From Amycolatopsis sp. CA-230715 (lineage in GTDB: Bacteria; Actinomycetota; Actinomycetes; Mycobacteriales; Pseudonocardiaceae): a stretch of DNA of 64,000 nucleotides. Position 1 is the first letter of the stretch, and every line of letters starts with the position of its first letter. The notes under the pieces were generated by a model. The model did not search any database. It was not told the DNA's origin and saw only the letters and a program-made list of their open reading frames with translations. Below are positions 23,635 to 32,320 of the stretch, piece after piece. Location of the stretch: NCBI RefSeq assembly GCF_018736145.1, contig NZ_CP059997.1:1859501-1923500 (forward strand), given 5' to 3'. The position numbers and the translations under genes are program-made.

Positions 23635-26487
23635 GTGGCATCGATTTCGTTTCGGGTTCTGGGGCCACTCGAAGTGCGGGTGGCCGGGCGAACCGTGCCG
23701 CTGGGTGGGCCGAAACCGCGCATGCTGCTGGCCGCGCTGCTGCTCCAGCCCAATGTCGCGGTCACGGCGGACATGCTGACCGAAGTGCTCTGGCCGGGGG
23801 CGGCGCCGCGTTCGGCAGCCGCGAACATCCGCACCTACGTGCATTCCCTTCGCCGCCGGTTCGGTGAATTCGGCGACCGCCTGCGAAGCAGGCCGTCCGG
23901 CTACCTCGTGCTGGTGGAGCCGGGAGAACTCGACCTCGCCGAATTCGAAGACCACGCGCACCGCGCGTTCGCCGAGCCGGACCGGGAAAAGGCGGCGGAA
24001 CTCGGGGAAACCGCGTGCCGGTGCTGGCGCGGCGAAATACTCGAAGACCTCCCGCACAGCCACGCCTGGGCGGCGACCGTCGCCCGCGTCACCGAACTGC
24101 GGCTCACCGTGCGCGAACACCGGCTCAAGGCACTGATCGACCGCGGCGCCCACGCGGACGCGATCGCGGAGCTGCGCGGGCTCGTCGCGGACCACCCGCT
24201 GCGCGAAGAGCTGTGGGAGAACCTCGTGCTCGCGCTCGACGGCGCGGGGCGCGCCACCGAAGCGCGGCAAGTGTGCGACGAAGCCGAACGCGTGCTGCGC
24301 GAAGAGCTCGACGCCCAGCCGGGGCCGAGGCTGCGGGCGTTGCGGAACCGGCTCGCCTGCCCGGTTTCGGTGCGCCAGCTCCCGCTCGACCTGCCCGATT
24401 TCACCGGCCGCGACCGGCTCGTCGGCGAGCTGACCACGTTGCTGCGCGCGAACTCCGGCACCAGGCCGACCGTCGCCGTGCTGTCGGGGCCACCGGGGAT
24501 CGGCAAGTCCGCGCTGGCCGTGCGGGTCGCGCACGCCGTCCGCGACGAGTTCCCCGACGGGCAGGTGCACCTCGACCTCGGCGGCACCTCCGAGGCCCCG
24601 CGCCAGCCGATGGACATGCTCGCCGAGCTGCTGCACGCGCTCGGCGTCTCCGACGCGGCGCTGCCGAAGGGGCTCGGCGAACGCGCGGCCCTGCTGCGCT
24701 CGCGGCTGGCCGAGGCGAGGCTGTGCGTGCTGCTCGACGACGCGGGCGCCGCCGCGCAGGTCCGCCCGCTGCTCCCGGGCACCGGCGGCTGCGCGGTGCT
24801 GGTGACCAGCAGGAGACGGCTGCCGGACCTCTCCGGCGCGCACCAGTTCGACGTCGAGGTGCTCACCGACGCCGAGGCCGCGGCGCTGCTCGACGGAATC
24901 GTCGGCGCGCCGCGCACCGCGGCCGAACCCGCCGCCGCGGCCGAAATCCTGCGCGCCTGCGGCCACCTCCCCCTCGCCATCAGGGTCGCCGGCGCGAAGC
25001 TGACCCACCGTCCCGCGTGGACACTGCAGCTCTTCGGCGCCCGCCTGCACGACGAACAGCGGCGCCTGGACGAACTGCGCGTCGGGGATCTCGCGGTGCG
25101 CGCGAGCGTCGCGCTGAGCTACGAACAACTGCCGATGAGAGCGGCGCGCGCGTTCCGCGGGCTCGGCGCGCTGGGCCCGGTGCAGTTCCCCGGCTGGGCC
25201 GTGTCGGCGCTCCTCGGCTCGGACGGCTCGGCTGACTCGGAGGAACTCGACGTCCTCATCGACGCGCACCTCGTCGAGACGGCGAGCACCGACGCCACCG
25301 GGAATCCGCGCTACCGGCTGCACGATCTGCTGCGCTGCTTCGCGACCGAGCAACCCGGTTCGCCGGGAGAGGACCTGCGCCGCGTGCTCGAGGGCTACCT
25401 CGCGCTGGCCACCGAAGCGGCGCGGCGGATGCCGATCCACTTCTTCGGACTGACCGAAGTGGACGGTCGGAAACCGTTGTGGCACCCCGGATACGACGAG
25501 CTGCTCGCCGATCCGACGGCCTGGTTCTCCGCCGAGCTGCGCGCCGGGGTGCTCGCCGTGACCACCGCCGTCGACCACGGGTTCGACGATCTCGCGTGGC
25601 GCATCGCGGTCGCGTTCACGCCGTACTTCGACCTTCGCGGGCACTCCGAGGACTGGCTGCGGACGCACGAGATCGCGCTCGCCGCCGCGCGCCGCGCCGG
25701 TGACGTGGAAGGCCAGGCGATCGTGCTGCGCAACATCGGACAGGTCGACCTCTACCGCGACGCCTACCCCGGCTCCGAAGAGGCGTTCGGCGAATCCCAC
25801 CGGCTCTTCGCCGCCATCGGCGACGACCGCGGCCGGGCGATCGCGCTCGCCGGGCTGGCCACCGCGCTCCGCTTCCGCGACGCGATCGACGGCTCGCACG
25901 AGCACGCGCAGCGCGCGCTGGAGCTGTTCCGGCTGGTCGGCGACCGGCACGGCGAGGCCGTCGCGATGATCGCGGTCGGCGCCGCGTGGATGGCGAGGCG
26001 CTGCTACGCCACCGCGGGCCGCTGGCTCACCGACGCTCGCGCGCTGGCCGCCGAAATCGGCGACCGGCACCGCGAAGCGCACGCCCTCAAGCGGCTCGCG
26101 CTGCTCTACCAGCACCAGGGCAATCTCAGCGCGGCGCGCGAGCATGTCGACCGCGCCATCGCGATCTTCGACGAGCTCGGCGACGACCACTGCGTCGGCT
26201 ACGCGAACCAGAACCTCGGCGAGCTGTGCCTGTGCACCGGCGATCTCGCGCACGCCAGGCTGCTGCTGGTGAACTCGCTGAACGTGCACCGGCGCAACGG
26301 GGACCGGCGGTCCGAGGCCGAGGTCGCCGGGCTGCTCGGCGACCTGCACGACTCGCTGAGCCAGCCGGAGCGCTCCCAGGACTACTACGCCCGCGCCCGC
26401 GCGCTGTGGCACGAGCTGGCAGATGGCACCGCGCCGCGGGACGAGGTGCCCGACTCCCCGCCCCGGCTCCGGTCGGTCTCCGGCTGA
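23635..26487 (+). CDS. AfsR/SARP-family regulator (BTAD, NB-ARC, TPR)
   Basis: This 950-residue large SARP reads from GTG 23635. An OmpR-type winged helix (residues about 5-95, FRVLGPLEVRVAGRTVPLGG) is followed by the bacterial transcriptional activation domain (about 96-245, ending AERVLREELDAQPGPRLRAL). The NTPase segment has the P-loop GPPGIGKSALAV (about 285-296), CVLLDDA as Walker B and LPLAIRVAG as the GLPL-type motif. The C-terminal third (about 640-930) shows TPR pairs such as DLYRDAYPGSEEAFGESHRL. AfsR-type proteins activate secondary-metabolite genes, often under serine/threonine kinase control. No biosynthetic cluster lies within the window. Confidence 0.93.
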   Translation: MASISFRVLGPLEVRVAGRTVPLGGPKPRMLLAALLLQPNVAVTADMLTEVLWPGAAPRSAAANIRTYVHSLRRRFGEFGDRLRSRPSGYLVLVEPGELDLAEFEDHAHRAFAEPDREKAAELGETACRCWRGEILEDLPHSHAWAATVARVTELRLTVREHRLKALIDRGAHADAIAELRGLVADHPLREELWENLVLALDGAGRATEARQVCDEAERVLREELDAQPGPRLRALRNRLACPVSVRQLPLDLPDFTGRDRLVGELTTLLRANSGTRPTVAVLSGPPGIGKSALAVRVAHAVRDEFPDGQVHLDLGGTSEAPRQPMDMLAELLHALGVSDAALPKGLGERAALLRSRLAEARLCVLLDDAGAAAQVRPLLPGTGGCAVLVTSRRRLPDLSGAHQFDVEVLTDAEAAALLDGIVGAPRTAAEPAAAAEILRACGHLPLAIRVAGAKLTHRPAWTLQLFGARLHDEQRRLDELRVGDLAVRASVALSYEQLPMRAARAFRGLGALGPVQFPGWAVSALLGSDGSADSEELDVLIDAHLVETASTDATGNPRYRLHDLLRCFATEQPGSPGEDLRRVLEGYLALATEAARRMPIHFFGLTEVDGRKPLWHPGYDELLADPTAWFSAELRAGVLAVTTAVDHGFDDLAWRIAVAFTPYFDLRGHSEDWLRTHEIALAAARRAGDVEGQAIVLRNIGQVDLYRDAYPGSEEAFGESHRLFAAIGDDRGRAIALAGLATALRFRDAIDGSHEHAQRALELFRLVGDRHGEAVAMIAVGAAWMARRCYATAGRWLTDARALAAEIGDRHREAHALKRLALLYQHQGNLSAAREHVDRAIAIFDELGDDHCVGYANQNLGELCLCTGDLAHARLLLVNSLNVHRRNGDRRSEAEVAGLLGDLHDSLSQPERSQDYYARARALWHELADGTAPRDEVPDSPPRLRSVSG

Positions 26488-26568
26488 GCGTCACGCGTTG
26501 TGGGGATGTTCGCCGTGTCGGCGGCCCTGTCGACGGCGGTATCCGCGCCGGGCCGCTACGAATGAGCC

Positions 26569-27717
26569 ATGTCGATCACCCGTCGAAGATTCTCCCGCTT
26601 GACCGCATCCGCGCTGGCCATCGCGCTGCTGTGCACGGTGACCACGCCCGTGCGAGCCGATCAGGGCTGGCGCGCTGATCTGTCCACTGTGGATGAAGAT
26701 GACGTCAACGTCGCCTTCACCGGCGCGCTGACACTGCGTGATCCCGCCTGGCGCCGCGCGGACCAGCCCGAAAGCGAAGGCACTCTCCTGCTCCCGTGGC
26801 ACCCGCTCGCCCGCCCCGCGAACCGGATCTCGGCGAAGACCGTCGCGACCGGCGCCGTCGACGTGGACGTGCGCGGCCACGGCACCGAATGGACCGCCGC
26901 GGGCACGCCGCTGCCCGAGGAGGTCACCGAGGTCCAGGTCCGAATCTCGTTGCGCACGTCGGCCGCGGTGTCCTCGGTCCGGCTCACCGCGGATTCCGTG
27001 CCCGCACCGCGCTCGGAGCGGGGCAACGCGGCCGCCTCGTACCGCGTCTTCGCCACCAGGGAAGGGCTCGTCGGCAACAAGACCGCGAACGGCCACGTGA
27101 TCGCCGCGCGCGACCACTTCGTCGCGTTCCCGTCCCGGCGTGGCCTGTCCCCCAAGGGATCCGGCGACTACACCGTCCGCGTCTGCAGCACCGACCGCAG
27201 CCGCTGCGAGTACGCGCCGGTCTGGGACGTCGGGCCGTGGAACGTGCGCGACGACTACTGGAACCCGGCGGCACAGCGCCAGAGCTGGCAGGACCTCGCG
27301 CAGGGCATGCCCCAGGCGCAGGCCGCCTACCAGCTCGGCTACAACGGCGGCAAGGACCAGTACGGCCGGAAGGTGGCGAACCCGGCCGGGATCGACCTCG
27401 CCGACGGCACGTTCTGGGACGGCCTGAAGCTGAGCACGAACGCGTGGGTCGACGTCACCTACCTCTGGACCGGCAGCGGTACCACCGCCGACGTGCGCAC
27501 CGAGGGCGGGCCGCTGAACCTGCGCTCCGGGCCGGGCACCGGGAACCCGATCGTGGGGTTCGCGGCGAACTACGCCAGGGTGACGGCCGAATGCACGGTG
27601 GCGGGCCAGTACGTGACCGGTGCCGTCGGCGCCAGCGCGCAGTGGGCCCGGATCGGGCCTGGCCACTACGTGTCGCGCGGCTACCTCCTGCTCGACGGCG
27701 AACCACCGGCGTGCTGA
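26569..27717 (+). CDS. Tat-exported protein with C-terminal SH3-like domain
   Basis: This 382-residue secreted protein has the N-terminus MSITRRRFSRLTASALAIAL, a twin-arginine signal (TRRRF) with cleavage expected after VRA. The middle part is of no family I recognise. The C-terminus carries a bacterial SH3-like fold (LNLRSGPGTGNPIVG, then GQYVTG and WARIGPGHYVSRGYL), which in other proteins binds cell wall peptide or glycan. Two cysteines in VCSTDRSRCEY and two near the C-terminus may form disulphides. Folding before export through Tat fits such a domain. Its neighbours give no further clue. Confidence 0.8.
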   Translation: MSITRRRFSRLTASALAIALLCTVTTPVRADQGWRADLSTVDEDDVNVAFTGALTLRDPAWRRADQPESEGTLLLPWHPLARPANRISAKTVATGAVDVDVRGHGTEWTAAGTPLPEEVTEVQVRISLRTSAAVSSVRLTADSVPAPRSERGNAAASYRVFATREGLVGNKTANGHVIAARDHFVAFPSRRGLSPKGSGDYTVRVCSTDRSRCEYAPVWDVGPWNVRDDYWNPAAQRQSWQDLAQGMPQAQAAYQLGYNGGKDQYGRKVANPAGIDLADGTFWDGLKLSTNAWVDVTYLWTGSGTTADVRTEGGPLNLRSGPGTGNPIVGFAANYARVTAECTVAGQYVTGAVGASAQWARIGPGHYVSRGYLLLDGEPPAC

Positions 27718-27783
27718 TCGCCACGCCCGGCCTTGCGCTGGACGGATAGTCACCGGCGCCGCCGCCGTATTCACTGCTCAACG

Positions 27784-28191
27784 ATGAGATCGCACCGGGG
27801 AGACGAATCGCACCACTGGTCGTTTCCGTCGCGCGGGCGGCCGGAGCTCCTGACCGTCCGCGCGCACGAAACGACACCGTCGGTCCGCGTCGTCCGCCTG
27901 TGCGGGCAGCTCAACCACGACACGGCGCCCGAGCTGGACCGCGTGGTGGCCAGGCAGGTCACGGCGAAACCCCGGCTGCTCGTGCTCGACCTCGTCGAAC
28001 CGTTCTGGCTGCGCCCTGACGGCGTGCCCGCGCTCGTGCGGTGCGCTTTCGCGGCCCACCGCGCGGGAATCGCACTGAGCCTCGTCGGCGCCGAGGGCAC
28101 CGAAGCGGCGCGGCGGCTGGAAGCGGCGGGATGGTCCGAGATGTTCCGGTTCCACTGCTCGGTCGGCGACGCGATCAAAAGCGCCGACTGA
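27784..28191 (+). CDS. STAS-domain protein (anti-sigma factor antagonist type)
   Basis: Reading from ATG 27784 gives 135 residues; a longer in-frame start at 27733 adds only a basic tract. Residues about 40-125 follow the STAS pattern (VRVVRLCGQLNHDTAPELDR, LVLDLVEPFWLRPDGVPALV). The usual phosphorylatable serine position after the DLS/DxxxVxFxS strand reads WLRPDG, so no obvious phosphoserine is present. That suggests a variant or sensor role rather than a standard SpoIIAA switch. No anti-sigma kinase gene adjoins. Confidence 0.7.
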   Translation: MRSHRGDESHHWSFPSRGRPELLTVRAHETTPSVRVVRLCGQLNHDTAPELDRVVARQVTAKPRLLVLDLVEPFWLRPDGVPALVRCAFAAHRAGIALSLVGAEGTEAARRLEAAGWSEMFRFHCSVGDAIKSAD

Positions 28192-28212
28192 GCGGGCTAC
28201 CGGGGCTCGATT

Positions 28213-29100
28213 TCACTCCGTGCGCAGGCGGTGTTCGGCCCACGTCCGCGCCGACCCGGCGAGTCGTGGCCGTTGCGGCTGGGGATCGGCGTGCCGCAGG
28301 TACGTCCACATCCCGGCCAGCGCTACCGCGAAGCCGGTCAGTTCCGTTCCAGAGACGTCTTGCCACCCGGGAATCCCCGCGGCCCAGCGTTCGGCGTCCG
28401 AGGGACGGTGACCTGCGTCGATGAGCCGGACCACCAGATGAGCGGTGTCGGTCCAGGCCGCTCCGCTACGAGCCCACGCCCAGTCGATGACCCGCGCCCG
28501 GTCGGCCACCAGGATGTTCAACGAGTGGAGATCGGTGTGCAGCAGCGCGTCCCCCGCGACGGCTTCCAGACCACGCGCCTCCCATTCGACCAGCAGGTCC
28601 AACTGCTCACGGCTCCAGTTGTCCAGTTCCGCAGGCGGATCATGGCGCAGGCGCCGCCATCCGGCCAACCACGCCATCTTGTCCGCGAGGCTGGGGACCC
28701 CGGACGGGCACTGCGCCAATTCGCGCGCCAGCGTGGTCATCGCTTCGGTGACCAGCGGAAGATCCGGTGAACCCGGTGAGAGGTCGGCATGGCACCCGGC
28801 GACGTGCTCGAAGCCCAGCAGCAGCCAGCCGTCCGCCTCGGCCTGCCACAGCAGCCGCGGCGCAACCTCGTGCGGCAGCCACTTGTTGATCATGGACTCG
28901 TGCCGGTGCATCGCGCCACGCTTGCCGTGGGCGTCGGTGATGCCCTTGCAGAACACGGGTCCGCGGTCGGTGTACACGGTGGCGGAGAAGTCGGAGTTCC
29001 GCCCCGCCGAAGGTTCTTCCGCGCGAAGGACCCGCCCGCACTCGCGTTCGATCACGGCTCGCACGAGCGCGGGCAGGCCTTCCCAGGTGGTGCGGGGCAT
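28213..29100 (-). CDS. Aminoglycoside-phosphotransferase-like kinase
   Basis: Reading from ATG 29100 gives 295 residues with a protein-kinase-like fold. The catalytic loop is HTDLHSLN (about residues 187-194, pattern HxDxxxxN) and the metal-binding aspartate is in VIDWAWA. The lysine strand is probably PVFCKGITD. Members phosphorylate aminoglycosides, choline, macrolides or sugars; nothing here decides which. It lies 8 bp downstream of the Cys-tailed GRDP-like gene, with which it forms an operon divergent from the XRE-deformylase gene. That context suggests a specialised pathway rather than housekeeping antibiotic resistance. Confidence 0.85.
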   Translation of the reverse strand: MPRTTWEGLPALVRAVIERECGRVLRAEEPSAGRNSDFSATVYTDRGPVFCKGITDAHGKRGAMHRHESMINKWLPHEVAPRLLWQAEADGWLLLGFEHVAGCHADLSPGSPDLPLVTEAMTTLARELAQCPSGVPSLADKMAWLAGWRRLRHDPPAELDNWSREQLDLLVEWEARGLEAVAGDALLHTDLHSLNILVADRARVIDWAWARSGAAWTDTAHLVVRLIDAGHRPSDAERWAAGIPGWQDVSGTELTGFAVALAGMWTYLRHADPQPQRPRLAGSARTWAEHRLRTE

Positions 29101-29108
29101 CGAGTTCC

Positions 29109-29588
29109 TTACCGGCACGCGGGTGGCGGATCGTCGGAGCAGCCGTTCTGGCACTGCGAACAGTCCACATTGCACTGACTGCCTACCGCGGGCCACAGCG
29201 CGGGGTCGACGGCGAGCCCGGATGATTTGATCGCGGCCACAGTACGGCTCAGAGTTTCACGGGCAGCCTCACCGCGGGCAGCCGGGTCGTTCTCATCCGT
29301 GGGAACGTGGTGCAGGAAGCGACCGGCGATCCGTTCGCAAAACGCGGCGTAGTCCTTGGTGTGCAACAGAAAAGTGTGCCAACCGACGTCCACCAGTTCA
29401 CTCGGCGCGAGCGGCGAGCCGGTGTTGACGGCACAGGCCACCAGGAACGCGAGCGTTTGCTCGGTGATGCGCTCGGCCAGGTCCCGATCCAGTTTCTCCT
29501 CGCCGACGATCCGGCGCGCGAGCCGGTCGAACAGTTCGGGTGAGACGAGCGAGCGACCGGTGGCCCGGCCGGTCAGGACTGAGGTCAT
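29109..29588 (-). CDS. GRDP-like protein with cysteine-rich tail
   Basis: ATG 29588 is preceded by AAGGAG; this gives 159 residues. The centre shows VDVGWHTFLLHTKDYAAFC, then HHVP (residues about 66-95). This matches the D-x2-WHxxLLxTxxY pattern of glycine-rich-domain-protein-like (PF07173) sequences, which are better known from plants and fungi. The C-terminus has five cysteines at 139, 143, 146, 150 and 158 (C-x3-C-x2-C-x3-C-x7-C), a spacing that could bind metal or be modified. It is the first gene of the operon with the kinase and is divergent from the XRE-deformylase fusion. Its function is unknown. Confidence 0.75.
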   Translation of the reverse strand: MTSVLTGRATGRSLVSPELFDRLARRIVGEEKLDRDLAERITEQTLAFLVACAVNTGSPLAPSELVDVGWHTFLLHTKDYAAFCERIAGRFLHHVPTDENDPAARGEAARETLSRTVAAIKSSGLAVDPALWPAVGSQCNVDCSQCQNGCSDDPPPACR

Positions 29589-29680
29589 GGGAACTCCTTC
29601 GGTTGGCGATCGAACCGCGCCGATCGGCGCTGGGTCCGAGAACACCGCAACCGCGGGGCGTGTGGCTAGGCTGAGAACCG

Positions 29681-29710
29681 ACTCACGGTAGGTTCACGCA
29701 CACTCACGGT
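29681..29710 (+). promoter_or_regulatory. Direct repeats ACTCACGGT flanking a -10 element
   Basis: ACTCACGGT occurs at 29681-29689 and again at 29702-29710, 21 bp apart (two helical turns). A TAGGTT element (29689-29694) begins at the end of the first copy. The pair sits 26 bp before the preferred GTG of the XRE fusion, so it is a candidate operator for that protein. A second -10-like TAGGCT lies at 29667-29672. Confidence 0.45.
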
Positions 29711-29735
29711 CCCGGCTCAGCTGGAGGTGGCAACG

Positions 29736-31217
29736 GTGGCAGATCCAGCCGGTGACGTGAACGCTTTCGCCGTCGAACTTGAGCGATGGCGCGATGTACG
29801 CGGACATTCCCGCGCGGCCCTGGCCAAGGCCATGGGTTACGACCGCTCGTACGTCTCCAAAGTGCTTTCCGGTGCGGAGCGACCTTCGGAAGCGTTCGCC
29901 GTGCACGCCGAGACCGCACTGCGCGCAGGTGGTGCCCTGCGAGCCGCGTTCCGCGAGTACGAAGCCCGTCGCCCGGCCAGGCCACGGCCTCAGGCTGCCC
30001 CGGCGGTCGCGGATCCACCGGCCGGGACGGGCGGCATCGTCGTCGACCACGACGACGCGATCCTGCGCTACGACGAAGGCGTCTACCGGCTCACGCAGAG
30101 GCGGCGCTTGGTCAACGAAGGTGGCGAGCCGATCAGCCGCTACCTGATCCGCATCTCGGTCGATCGGTATCCCGGCGACCCGGAACGGTCAAACCAGCTG
30201 TACAGCGAAAACCCGCTGACCTGGGACGAGATCGAGCTGCGTGCCTGGCACGGCCGTGGACGGTCCACTGCGATGACCTGGACGCCCCACCACGACCGCG
30301 ACGCGTTCAAGGAAGTGTGGCTGCTCTTCGAGGGCGAGCAGGGCCATTTTCCCTTGTATCCCGGGGAAGCGTGCTGGATCGAGTACGAATACACCGTGCG
30401 GGACGAGCACTGGGGAAACTGGTTCCAGCGCGCCGTCCGCCTCCCCACCCGCACTCTGTCGGTGTGCCTCGACTTCCCAGCGGACTTGGCAGCGTCGGTG
30501 TGGGGCCTGCACACCTCGATGACCTCGCAGGCCATGCCGTTCGCCACCGCCATCAAACGCGATGACGACGGCGACCGTCACGTCTTCTCCTGGTCGTGCG
30601 AAGACCCACCGCTGCATGCCCGTTACCGGCTCGAATGGGGTTTCCGTAGTGACACCGCCGCCACGGGGCCAGCGCCCACCGCGGTGATGGCCTCGCTCGG
30701 GATCGTGCAGGACTCCGATCCCGCGTTGCGTGAACCGGCCCGCAGGTTCGCGCTTCCTTCAGAGGCCGAAGACGCCCACCGAGTCGTCGCGGAGTTGAAG
30801 GCAGCAGCCGAGCGCGTCGCGCGGGCGCACACTTTCGGCAAGGGTATGGGGATCGCCGCACCGCAGATCGGGGTCAACCGAGCGGCCGCGATCGTGCGCA
30901 CCCCGGACGGTGAGGTGATCACGCTGTTCAACCCCAGGATCATCGAAACCGCGGGCGAGATCGACGAACAGTACGAAGGGTGCCTCTCGTTCTTCGACGT
31001 CCGCGGTCAAGTCCCGCGGGCGCACACGATCCAGGTCGAGCACACCAGCGCCGACGGCCGGACGAAGATAACGGCCTTCGACAAAGGCGTTGCCCGCCTC
31101 GTCGCGCACGAAGTGGACCACCTGCACGGGACGCTGTACACCGACCGGATGCGCGAAGGCGTCAGCCCGATCCCGGTCGAGCAGTACCGGGGCACGGGGT
31201 CGCGCTGGAAATACTGA
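29736..31217 (+). CDS. XRE helix-turn-helix / peptide deformylase fusion
   Basis: GTG 29736 is preferred to GTG 29727, because the latter lies inside the GGAGG ribosome site that serves the former; this gives 493 residues. Residues about 8-65 are a Cro/C1 helix-turn-helix (RAALAKAMGYDRSYVSKVLS). Residues about 95-315 form a beta-rich middle domain of no family I can name (RDAFKEVWLLFEGEQGHFPL, WFQRAVRLPTRTLSVCLDFP). The last 150 residues are a complete peptide deformylase with all three motifs: GMGIAAPQIG (370-379), EGCLS (414-418) and HEVDH (458-462). The Cys and two His metal ligands and the catalytic Glu are all present. It is divergent from the GRDP-like/kinase operon and probably regulates it. 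Confidence 0.9.
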   Translation: MADPAGDVNAFAVELERWRDVRGHSRAALAKAMGYDRSYVSKVLSGAERPSEAFAVHAETALRAGGALRAAFREYEARRPARPRPQAAPAVADPPAGTGGIVVDHDDAILRYDEGVYRLTQRRRLVNEGGEPISRYLIRISVDRYPGDPERSNQLYSENPLTWDEIELRAWHGRGRSTAMTWTPHHDRDAFKEVWLLFEGEQGHFPLYPGEACWIEYEYTVRDEHWGNWFQRAVRLPTRTLSVCLDFPADLAASVWGLHTSMTSQAMPFATAIKRDDDGDRHVFSWSCEDPPLHARYRLEWGFRSDTAATGPAPTAVMASLGIVQDSDPALREPARRFALPSEAEDAHRVVAELKAAAERVARAHTFGKGMGIAAPQIGVNRAAAIVRTPDGEVITLFNPRIIETAGEIDEQYEGCLSFFDVRGQVPRAHTIQVEHTSADGRTKITAFDKGVARLVAHEVDHLHGTLYTDRMREGVSPIPVEQYRGTGSRWKY

Positions 31218-31256
31218 GGTTGCTCCTCCCGGCGACGAGTACCGGGAATCGGGGTT

Positions 31257-32249
31257 TCACGGCAGGCGGCGGAGGGTTTCGTTCGGGCGTTCCCCGTAGC
31301 GGTCCCGGTAGCCGACGGAGAACCGGCCGAGGTGCGCGAAACCCCATCGCCCGGCCACTTCGGTGACGGTGACCGCGCCGGGTTCGGCGGCGAGCAGGTC
31401 CGCGTGCGCCCTGCCGAGCCGGACCTCGCGCAGGTAAGCCATCGGCGGGCGCCCGATCGCGCGGCGGAACCCGTCGTGCAGCGAGCGGACGCTCACCGCG
31501 ACCGCGGCCGCCAGCTCCGCCGGTGACCACGGGAATTCCGGGGTTTCCCGCAGCAGTTCGATCGCGTGGCGCACCACGCGCGGTGCCGCCTCGTGCGCTT
31601 TCTCGGTCAGTTCCGCGGAATAGGTGTGCGGTTGGGCGCGGAGCACCGCGTCGATCACCTGGTCCCGCAGGGTCGCCGCGGCGAGCGGCTGGCGCAGCAC
31701 GCCGTCCGGCTTCGCCGTTTCCCGGTCGAGGAGCCGCAGCAGGTCGAGCAGCTCGCGCGCGGCGCCGGAGCCGAGGTCCATCGCGACCGCGAAATCGGGT
31801 GCGCCGGTGACCGGCCGGTCGAGGTGCTTCGCGAGCCGCTCGCGCAGGGTTTCCGCCGGGATCATCAGGCACAGCTGCGCGCAGTCCGCCCGCCAGCGCA
31901 GATCGGCTGGCGCGCCGGGGGTGAACACCGCGGCGCGCCGCGGGCTGCCCCGCACCGGGCCGCGGTTGCCCGAACGCGATTCGACGGCACCGGACAGCGG
32001 CACGTTCACGTGGTAGCTCGCGCAGTCCCCGGTGACCACGCGCACGTCGCTGCCGAAGCGCACGTACCCGACCGTCACCCCGGCGAGCCGCACCGCGTTC
32101 AACCGCATGTCCAGCGGGGTCGCCGGATCGAGCAGGTCGATCCGGTTGGGCAGGTAGACCCGTTCGATCGCCTCGTTCGCCACCGCCACGTCCGCGGTCT
32201 CGGCGACCCGGTGGACGGCGAACGCGGGCTCGGCACCTTGCGCGCGCAA
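31257..32249 (-). CDS. AraC-family regulator (AraC_binding_2 type)
   Basis: This 330-residue regulator begins at a rare TTG (CAA at 32247-32249). The start is supported by AGGAGG six nt upstream, with no better-placed ATG or GTG. The N-terminal cupin-like half contains YHVNVPLSGAVESRSGNRGP, typical of the NphR/FeaR-like branch. The C-terminal half has the double helix-turn-helix (SPAELAAAVAVSVRSLHDGF, then TVTEVAGRWGFAHLGRFSVG). Such regulators often control aromatic or amine catabolism. The neighbouring lactate permease has its own IclR regulator, so the target is unclear. Confidence 0.88.
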   Translation of the reverse strand: MRAQGAEPAFAVHRVAETADVAVANEAIERVYLPNRIDLLDPATPLDMRLNAVRLAGVTVGYVRFGSDVRVVTGDCASYHVNVPLSGAVESRSGNRGPVRGSPRRAAVFTPGAPADLRWRADCAQLCLMIPAETLRERLAKHLDRPVTGAPDFAVAMDLGSGAARELLDLLRLLDRETAKPDGVLRQPLAAATLRDQVIDAVLRAQPHTYSAELTEKAHEAAPRVVRHAIELLRETPEFPWSPAELAAAVAVSVRSLHDGFRRAIGRPPMAYLREVRLGRAHADLLAAEPGAVTVTEVAGRWGFAHLGRFSVGYRDRYGERPNETLRRLP

Positions 32250-32320
32250 AGCTCACCTCCTGGCCGCTGTTCACCGTACGGCGCCCGCGGCCACCGGCTC
32301 AACTGTCCGAAGTGGACTTA

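Noticed and set aside
23623..26412. 929-codon open frame on the minus strand opposite the SARP gene
   Set aside because: In DNA this GC-rich the antisense third frame stays open by chance. The plus strand encodes clear winged-helix, NB-ARC and TPR motifs and the minus frame encodes none. The same reasoning excludes other long antisense frames, such as 5133-6881 and 7590-9227.
28213..29100. Kinase gene as an aminoglycoside resistance determinant
   Set aside because: Only the generic catalytic motifs are seen. The APH fold covers many substrates, and the context points to the adjacent cassette rather than antibiotic resistance.
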